This document shows, one piece after another, positions 7,008 to 7,094 of a DNA stretch of 7,094 nucleotides. The position numbers and the translations under genes were made by a program. Within the stretch, counting starts at the first letter, position 1. Every line of letters starts with the position of its first letter. The stretch covers positions 1 through 7,094 of the forward strand of contig JAILPU010000201.1 of NCBI GenBank assembly GCA_024699395.1, in the 5' to 3' direction. Origin of the DNA: Lachnospiraceae bacterium (GTDB lineage Bacteria; Bacillota; Clostridia; Lachnospirales; Lachnospiraceae). The notes under the pieces are model-generated. The model saw only the letters and a list, made by a program, of their open reading frames with translations, made no database searches and was not told where the DNA came from.

Positions 7008-7094
7008 AGTGCAGAGCACTTAGCGAGGTACTGTCGAGCATAGTGCGAGCCATGCAAAATCACTTGGCGAGGTTCTTACGAGCATAGTGATGTT

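Larger units (their letters stand above)
6919..7094. repeat. Tandem 90-bp intergenic repeat, two copies (second truncated by the window end)
   Basis: Copy 1 is 6919-7008. Copy 2 is 7009-7094 and matches the first 86 nt of copy 1 without a mismatch. Each unit is made of two diverged half-units with a shared 29-nt core (6927-6955 and 6971-6999; again at 7017-7045 and 7061-7089), 25 of 29 positions identical. All six reading frames are closed by stops within one unit, so it is not coding. Each core is flanked by inverted arms. It resembles REP/BIME- or MITE-like intergenic elements, but I do not recognise a named family. The number of copies beyond the window is unknown. Confidence 0.9.

Noticed and set aside
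6919..7094. CRISPR array
   Set aside because: The 29-nt cores recur at 44-46 nt, which superficially looks like repeat-spacer spacing. However, the sequences between cores are themselves repeated exactly every 90 nt, and alternate cores differ, so there are no unique spacers. No cas genes are in view.
6919..7094. Small coding gene across the 90-bp repeats
   Set aside because: 90 is divisible by three, but every forward and reverse frame has a stop within one unit. The longest stretch is about 21 codons from an ATG on the reverse strand, with no convincing start context.

Overview
The window holds two large cell-surface protein genes on the + strand. They are followed by a rho-independent terminator and the beginning of a structured intergenic tandem repeat. 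Both proteins are built from BspA-like leucine-rich repeats (LRR_5 type, with recurring 'IGxxAFxxCxxLxxVxLP' units). Moderate GC, AGA-rich arginine usage, a PxTG-D sorting signal and Listeria-Bacteroides (InlB B) repeats suggest an anaerobic Firmicute. Lachnospiraceae (a Butyrivibrio/Roseburia-like gut or rumen organism) is the best guess, made from style rather than from any marker gene.

Layout. (1) 1-4325: the 3' part of a very large surface adhesin gene whose start lies upstream. The visible 1439+ residues run: LRR_5 blocks with inserts, three InlB B-repeats, a Ser/Thr-rich linker, a divergent InlB-like repeat, a second Ser/Thr-rich linker, a beta-rich terminal domain, and a cell-wall sorting signal (PRTGD, hydrophobic segment, basic tail). 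(2) 4338-6833: a complete 831-residue secreted, membrane-anchored LRR_5 protein, 12 nt downstream with its own ribosome binding site. A signal peptide and a short LRR block are followed by a 146-residue Asp/Asn/Ser/Glu/Gly-rich linker, a second LRR block, a terminal domain resembling that of gene 1, and a C-terminal membrane segment without a PxTG motif. (3) 6834-6918: short 3' region with a perfect 11-bp terminator stem. (4) 6919-7094: two tandem copies of a 90-bp non-coding unit, the second cut by the window end. Each unit contains two diverged half-units that fold into the same hairpin.

How it fits together: the two genes look like an operon making two co-expressed surface LRR proteins, one probably attached to the wall by a sortase and the other held in the membrane. 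No sortase, regulator or metabolic gene is present to narrow the role; adhesion or ligand binding is inferred from family precedent only. The least expected structure is the 3' repeat. Its two half-units differ only at positions predicted to be unpaired, plus one compensatory base-pair change, which suggests a conserved RNA or DNA fold.
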